In this document: positions 6,001-6,769 of the stretch, in pieces
Position numbering within the stretch: the first letter of the stretch is position 1
Layout of the letters: each line of letters starts with the position of its first letter
Assembly (NCBI GenBank): GCA_002688965.1
Contig: NZEE01000093.1
Coordinates: forward strand, 1-6,769
Source of the DNA: an archaeon
GTDB lineage: Archaea; Aenigmatarchaeota; Aenigmatarchaeia; GW2011-AR5; GCA-2688965
DNA: 6,769 bases
Direction: 5' to 3'
The notes under the pieces: generated by a model
Told to the model about the DNA's origin: nothing
The model's input: only the letters and a program-made list of their open reading frames with translations
Databases searched by the model: none
Program-made: the position numbers and the translations under genes

Positions 6001-6769
6001 ATCTGGAGAATTCCTTGGTGGTGAAGAAGATTATTACATACAAGGAGGATTTAATACTATAGATAGCTGTTTATGTGGTGATAGTTTTCTTAACGATAAT
6101 AATACGGCATGTATTCCAAGTTTCTATACTCCAAATACATGGAATAATGCTGCATATGTTACTGATTATTGGGAGGATGCGGGTATGTCACCGCCCATTT
6201 ATGGCTCAGAGCGTCACCACGCACATTGGATAAAAAGTCCAGATTGTATGAGCTCAAATGGCTGTCTTAAAATGCATCAAAATGGTCAGGGATTTATTGG
6301 TACTTCAAAGAATTTAATTGGAAATATAGAAGACCTTGGGTGGAGTTCTGGGACATCAGTTTATGTTTCTTGGTGGCAAAAGACGTGTACGGGATTAGGA
6401 TGTTCTTCGACACAAAGTAATCCAACTAGATCATCTTATGTTGGGTTAAAAGCTGCTGGATTAATTTGGCAGACAGATTGTGTAGATTTAACTCTACCTA
6501 ATGGTGAAGAGTATAATTATGATGGTTCTACTTGTGAAGATATTGCGGGGTATCTAGAAGTAGTTGTAGGATTTAGCTGGTGTTGGTGGCCCATTGATGA
6601 TCCAGACATAATGTTTCCGAATGAGGCATGTTGTGTATGTTATGGCGGAAGCTGGGGAGAATTCAGTGGTCCCTTACAAGGAACACACAATTCAAGTTCT
6701 CCTGATCAAAATAACTCTTATTCAAAAGCATATAGAAATTCTGAAGCTAATAAATGGGAAAAGTTTTCA
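2..6769 (+). CDS. Giant Cys-rich, acidic, multidomain surface/secreted protein (internal fragment, both ends missing)
   Basis: Frame 2 reads through all 2,256 codons with no stop, and the translation carries recognisable repeats and domains from one end to the other, so this is a single coding sequence cut at both window edges. Visible modules are PKD/Ig-like domains, at least eight short Cys-bracketed GCTD-type repeats, a cohesin-like segment, several Cys-rich blocks and a possible jelly-roll domain at the end. About 142 residues are Cys, while only 18 are Lys and 26 Arg. This points to an oxidising extracellular location with many disulfides and a very low pI. Known relatives of this architecture are large surface or secreted proteins of marine bacteria and some marine viruses. 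Adhesion, glycan binding or a structural role is inferred; no enzyme motif was found. The signal peptide, any sorting domain and any membrane anchor would lie outside the window. I am confident of the reading frame, much less of the function. Confidence 0.95.
68..163 (+). other. Cys-rich linker 1 (with CC pair) before first PKD-like domain
   Basis: Residues 23-54 of the fragment hold six Cys, with spaced Cys at the start (PNCTPC), an adjacent pair (DMDCC) and a closing Cys (PQGC). A similar block with a double or triple Cys precedes the second and third PKD-like domains, so it seems to be part of a repeated linker-plus-domain unit. No known family was recognised. Disulfide bracing is inferred from Cys content only. 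Confidence 0.5.
182..517 (+). other. PKD/Ig-like beta-sandwich domain 1
   Basis: Residues 61-172. The order of motifs fits a PKD-type or related Ig-like domain: VVVTGWDSMVGLNGTAS at the front where the family has a L-x-G-S/T-x-S element, then IVSYEWTQVSGTPVTI matching the common S-Y-x-W-T-Q-x-S-G core, then FVVPNVPGDLVFQLEVCD matching the A-P-x-V ... L-x-F-x-L-x-V-x-D strand, ending in PVTVTVTDD. Such domains are non-catalytic spacers or protein/glycan-binding modules on surface proteins. Four extra Cys (in GGSEC, DTCVGQSC and EVCD) and one near GYC are unusual for a PKD fold and suggest added disulfides. Confidence 0.75.
560..712 (+). other. Cys-rich linker 2 (with CC pair) before second PKD-like domain
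   Basis: Residues 187-237 run from IVCANISSC through PTPEECC to ATEC, repeating the Cys ... Cys ... CC ... Cys layout of the linker at 68-163 but with a longer spacer. It separates the first two PKD-like domains. The sequence between the Cys is not conserved with linker 1, so homology is suggested only by layout and by position. Confidence 0.45.
767..1063 (+). other. PKD/Ig-like beta-sandwich domain 2
   Basis: Residues 256-354. The core TGGCEIVSWDFSQTDGTAGS aligns with GGSECNIVSYEWTQVSGT of domain 1, including the same Cys just before I-V-S, and the later FTAPSTPGIVELQLTVADTLGN is a textbook PKD/Ig-like C-terminal strand pair. The closing strand EIIFVGTAG runs directly into the first GCTD-type repeat with no linker. 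The shared extra Cys indicates that domains 1 and 2 arose by internal duplication. The role is probably structural spacing or ligand binding. Confidence 0.75.
1070..1132 (+). repeat. GCTD-type Cys repeat 1 (21 aa)
   Basis: Residues 357-377 begin GCMNSSACNYD and end EDDGSC. This matches the short repeat common in giant marine proteins, with Gly-Cys at the front, a central A-x-N-Y and a closing D-D-G-S-C. It also carries a third Cys before N-Y (A-C-N-Y). The repeats are probably small, disulfide-closed, acidic, possibly metal-binding units. Confidence 0.85.
1271..1333 (+). repeat. GCTD-type Cys repeat 2 (21 aa)
   Basis: Residues 424-444 begin GCTDTAACNYN and end YDDGSC, the closest copy to the consensus in this window. 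It has the extra central Cys. It lies 201 bp downstream of repeat 1 and is followed by a Cys-rich linker that contains a DxDxDG motif. Confidence 0.88.
1364..1381 (+). other. DxDxDG calcium-loop-like motif
   Basis: Residues 455-460 read DTDNDG, flanked by C-Y-C in front and R-W-N-T-E-S behind. Spaced Asp residues followed by Gly are the calcium loop of EF-hand, dockerin and thrombospondin type-3 modules. A single copy without helices suggests a thrombospondin-3-like loop rather than an EF-hand. Calcium binding is inferred from the motif only. Confidence 0.5.
1496..1558 (+). repeat. GCTD-type Cys repeat 3 (21 aa)
   Basis: Residues 499-519 begin GCTDETACNFW and end ENNESC. The front half is canonical, while the tail has drifted from D-D-G-S-C to N-N-E-S-C. 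This copy opens the first of two longer tandem units (see 1559-1702 and 1772-1942). Confidence 0.8.
1559..1702 (+). repeat. Inter-repeat Cys linker, tandem copy A
   Basis: Residues 520-567 contain ITCYNDGESGTYNPCACP and then QTCFDFGYTNVPVF just before the next G-C. The same series of elements recurs at 1772-1942: T-C-Y-x-x-G-x-S-G, then C-x-C-P, then C-F-x-F-x-Y-T-x-V-x-V. Together with the repeat in front of it, this makes a unit of 69 residues. No database family was recognised for it. Confidence 0.65.
1703..1771 (+). repeat. GCTD-type Cys repeat 4 (23 aa variant)
   Basis: Residues 568-590 begin GCMDTADNVCNFN and end ITDNSC. It is two residues longer than the standard copy because of an insertion before the central Cys. 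It opens the second long tandem unit. Confidence 0.8.
1772..1942 (+). repeat. Inter-repeat Cys linker, tandem copy B
   Basis: Residues 591-647 contain LTCYESGGSGVHEGVCVCP and CFTFNYTDVQVS, matching copy A element by element, with an additional Cys-rich stretch (VGCGCDE ... APCD) at its front. With its leading repeat the unit is 80 residues. The two copies are clearly diverged in DNA, so this is an old duplication, not an assembly artefact. Confidence 0.65.
1943..2005 (+). repeat. GCTD-type Cys repeat 5 (21 aa)
   Basis: Residues 648-668 begin GCTDPATYNYN and end FDNGTC. It is a canonical two-Cys version, with Tyr where most copies here have the central Cys. Only Q-Y-P separates it from the next G-C-T. 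Confidence 0.87.
2015..2089 (+). repeat. GCTD-type Cys repeat 6 (degenerate, 25 aa)
   Basis: Residues 672-696 start GCTNSNSYDHNGG and end TTNYSC. The front and the closing Cys fit the family and the position directly after repeat 5 supports it, but the middle is longer and the D-D-G element is lost. Confidence 0.5.
2087..2179 (+). other. Cys-rich linker 3 (with CCC) before third PKD-like region
   Basis: Residues 696-726 run from YSC through FIC to the triple Cys in VPNCCCSYC, overlapping the last Cys of repeat 6. The layout resembles the linkers at 68-163 and 560-712, and again a beta-sandwich-like segment follows directly. Three consecutive Cys codons are rare in ordinary secreted proteins. 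Confidence 0.45.
2195..2563 (+). other. Divergent PKD/Ig-like segment 3
   Basis: Residues 732-854. A probable beta-sandwich is suggested by AVSDWQWFNHLG, in the place of the PKD core S-x-x-W, followed by AQIYTPSVVGNWPIVVWG, which matches the A-x-x-Y-T-P-x-x-x-G-x-W/Y pattern, and the closing strand KMVTIPV. The N-terminal half is poorly conserved. It ends directly before repeat 7, just as domain 2 ends before repeat 1. The assignment rests on motif order only. Confidence 0.5.
2579..2641 (+). repeat. GCTD-type Cys repeat 7 (DC variant, 21 aa)
   Basis: Residues 860-880 begin DCAYESAHNYNYLA and end EDNGLC. The length and the A-x-N-Y-N core are right, but Asp replaces the leading Gly and Tyr the usual Asp. 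It is followed by E-F-C and the fourth PKD-like segment. Confidence 0.7.
2669..3007 (+). other. Divergent PKD/Ig-like segment 4
   Basis: Residues 890-1002. Hydrophobic beta-strand patterns alternate through the segment, with CAFMMVNWIVSTTC at the place of the PKD core, a Y-T-Y-I-I-P-E strand, and a closing strand GEVTITILSP that leads straight into repeat 8. The position between two GCTD-type repeats mirrors segment 3. The family assignment is uncertain; another Ig-like fold is possible. Confidence 0.45.
3017..3085 (+). repeat. GCTD-type Cys repeat 8 (23 aa) followed by DCxxCGG
   Basis: Residues 1006-1028 begin GCMDADACNFDENA and end DEDIC. Immediately after it, positions 3098-3118 encode D-C-N-N-C-G-G, close to the D-x-C-G-x-C-G-G element that often follows this repeat in marine proteins. 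That companion motif strengthens the identification. Confidence 0.82.
3341..3589 (+). other. Cohesin-like beta-sandwich segment
   Basis: Residues 1114-1196. The order DISGWQFRVD, then ATITGASGGVSADAGFEI, then GIVLGYSLTGGVI, then CGTLVELTLTD, then LSLILTDPVVGD follows a module I know from marine multidomain proteins, in which I-x-G-F-Q-F-x-V, G-A-S-G-G-x-A-x-x-A-G-F, V-L-G-F-S-L-T-G and G-x-L-x-x-L-x-F occur in the same order. It resembles the cohesin fold of type I/III carbohydrate-complex proteins. In such proteins it probably serves as a binding or spacer domain. No dockerin partner can be seen here. Confidence 0.6.
3707..4366 (+). other. Cys-rich block, family not recognised
   Basis: Residues 1236-1455 hold 22 Cys in 220 residues. 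Short patterns recur: N-C-S-S-G-G-D-C-P, C-S-D-M-D-C-A-G-N-C, M-C-C-E-S and E-C-C-E-D, D-S-N-G-N near 4040 and D-S-N-G-D near 4250, and C-S-T-N-A-E-C-D-G near 4310. The doubled D-S-N-G element, each time near a Cys, hints at a diverged internal duplication. The Cys spacing resembles small disulfide-rich extracellular modules in general, but I cannot name one. Confidence 0.5.
4193..4249 (+). repeat. Possible ninth GCTD-type repeat (highly degenerate)
   Basis: Residues 1398-1416 read GCLIPGDSSYNPYANVDYC: G-C at the front, a central S-Y-N-P-x-A-N and a closing Cys. It is two residues short and lacks the D-D-G-S ending. It lies inside the Cys-rich block, so chance similarity is possible. Confidence 0.4.
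4382..4840 (+). other. Possible PKD/Ig-like domain split by a Cys-rich insertion
   Basis: Residues 1461-1613. The front, ISDNIYSVSVAGRDDRLLYLHGSYDSNC, looks like the first strands of a PKD-type domain (x-L-x-G-S-Y-D-S). The end, IPIEYTVTIVNDTGSVSLNKTF, looks like its last two strands (Y-T-V-T-I-x-N-D-T-G-S). Between them, at about 4550-4740, is a Cys- and Trp-rich stretch with W-R-C-H-C, Q-T-C-C and G-C-C. I infer an inserted subdomain; the alternative is two unrelated partial folds. Confidence 0.4.
4916..5185 (+). other. Compact Cys domain of lectin-like appearance
   Basis: Residues 1639-1728 show evenly spaced Cys: CGNFCHAVEETADKYCLEMG, then VGIWCGYSNEYC, then GWRCSS, then IDLVCYD. The elements A-D-x-Y-C-x-x-x-G-x-S-G and the ending I-x-L-V-C resemble small extracellular recognition domains found in marine proteins, and more loosely SRCR-type domains. 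I cannot assign a family. A role in glycan or protein recognition is conjecture. Confidence 0.35.
5225..5371 (+). other. C-terminal half of a PKD/Ig-like domain
   Basis: Residues 1742-1790. FEIPEVGTYTITVTMTDVIG followed by EATKEVYIDS is the typical G-x-Y-x-I-x-V-T-x-T-D ending of PKD/Ig-like domains. The first half would have to lie in the Cys domain upstream and is not recognisable. This is the second case in the protein where only the last strands are clear. Confidence 0.55.
5372..5785 (+). other. Beta-rich segment with no recognised family
   Basis: Residues 1791-1928. This stretch is poor in Cys (five, mostly at its end) and has alternating hydrophobic patterns such as LSGYNFIYGETILYD and FTQLSISNIIQNPSGDLVDI, suggesting an Ig-like or other beta-sandwich fold. 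Acidic clusters (EDSDSDD and VEDMLDEDYE) stand out. I recognise no domain. Confidence 0.35.
5786..5851 (+). repeat. CLCG motif repeat, copy 1
   Basis: Residues 1929-1950 begin LDECLCGTNG and end NPQCIA. A matching element lies about 273 bp downstream (6059-6118). Both have a hydrophobic-D-x-C-L-C-G front and a closing C-I about 11-13 residues later, after a stretch rich in Gly, Asn and Asp. Confidence 0.5.
6059..6118 (+). repeat. CLCG motif repeat, copy 2
   Basis: Residues 2020-2039 begin IDSCLCGDSF and end NTACIP, matching the copy at 5786-5851. The sequence between the two copies is Trp- and Gly-rich and unlike any module upstream, so the pair may delimit a distinct domain of about 91 residues. 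Confidence 0.5.
6206..6769 (+). other. Possible jelly-roll carbohydrate-binding-like domain, truncated by window end
   Basis: Residues 2069-2256. CLKMHQNGQGFIGT, then TSVYVSWWQKT, then SYVGLKAAGLIW, then a strand YLEVVVGFSWCWW, and finally ANKWEKFS at the window edge follow the order of CBM4/9-like or laminin-G-like jelly rolls: a front strand with L-K-x, an x-V-S-x-W-x-K-T strand, and a late x-W-x-x-F/Y-S element. Such domains commonly bind glycans. The evidence is pattern order only, and the Cys pairs (DC...GC, TCTGLGC, ACCVC) are not typical of the family. Confidence 0.4.

Overview
The whole window is the inside of one very large gene on the + strand. Reading frame 2 (codons starting at position 2) is open from the first complete codon to the last base: 2,256 codons without a stop, with neither the start nor the end of the gene inside the window. 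An ORF finder that needs both a start and a stop misses this gene. Every short ORF reported in other frames lies within it and shows no protein-like features. There is no intergenic DNA, so I see no promoter, ribosome binding site, terminator, RNA gene, CRISPR array or insertion sequence.

The protein looks like a secreted or surface-exposed mosaic. From N to C terminus in the visible part: a Cys-rich linker and a PKD/Ig-like domain; a second linker and PKD/Ig-like domain (to about 1063); a dense run of short Cys-bracketed repeats beginning G-C-[T/M]-[D/N] and ending D-D-G-S-C or similar (1070-2089), including two longer tandem units and one DxDxDG calcium-loop motif; a third Cys linker with two more divergent PKD/Ig-like segments and two more repeats (2087-3085); a cohesin-like beta-sandwich segment (3341-3589); a Cys-rich block (3707-4366); a PKD-like domain apparently split by a Cys-rich insertion (4382-4840); a compact Cys domain of lectin-like appearance (4916-5185); further beta-rich sequence; two copies of a C-L-C-G motif (5786-6118); and the beginning of what may be a jelly-roll carbohydrate-binding-like domain, cut by the window end.

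Composition is extreme. By hand count there are about 142 Cys (6.3%), only 18 Lys and 26 Arg in 2,256 residues, and no Lys at all in the first 847 residues. This suits an oxidised, disulfide-braced, strongly acidic extracellular protein that may bind calcium.

The DNA is AT-rich, with mostly T or A at third codon positions, and the standard code fits. The GCTD...DDGSC-type repeat, PKD domains and the cohesin-like segment are, from memory, a combination seen in giant proteins of marine bacteria (Bacteroidota, Marinimicrobia) and in some marine viruses. The host therefore cannot be fixed from this window: a marine bacterium or a large marine virus are both possible. Adhesion or glycan binding is the most natural role, but no catalytic motif is visible and function remains an inference.
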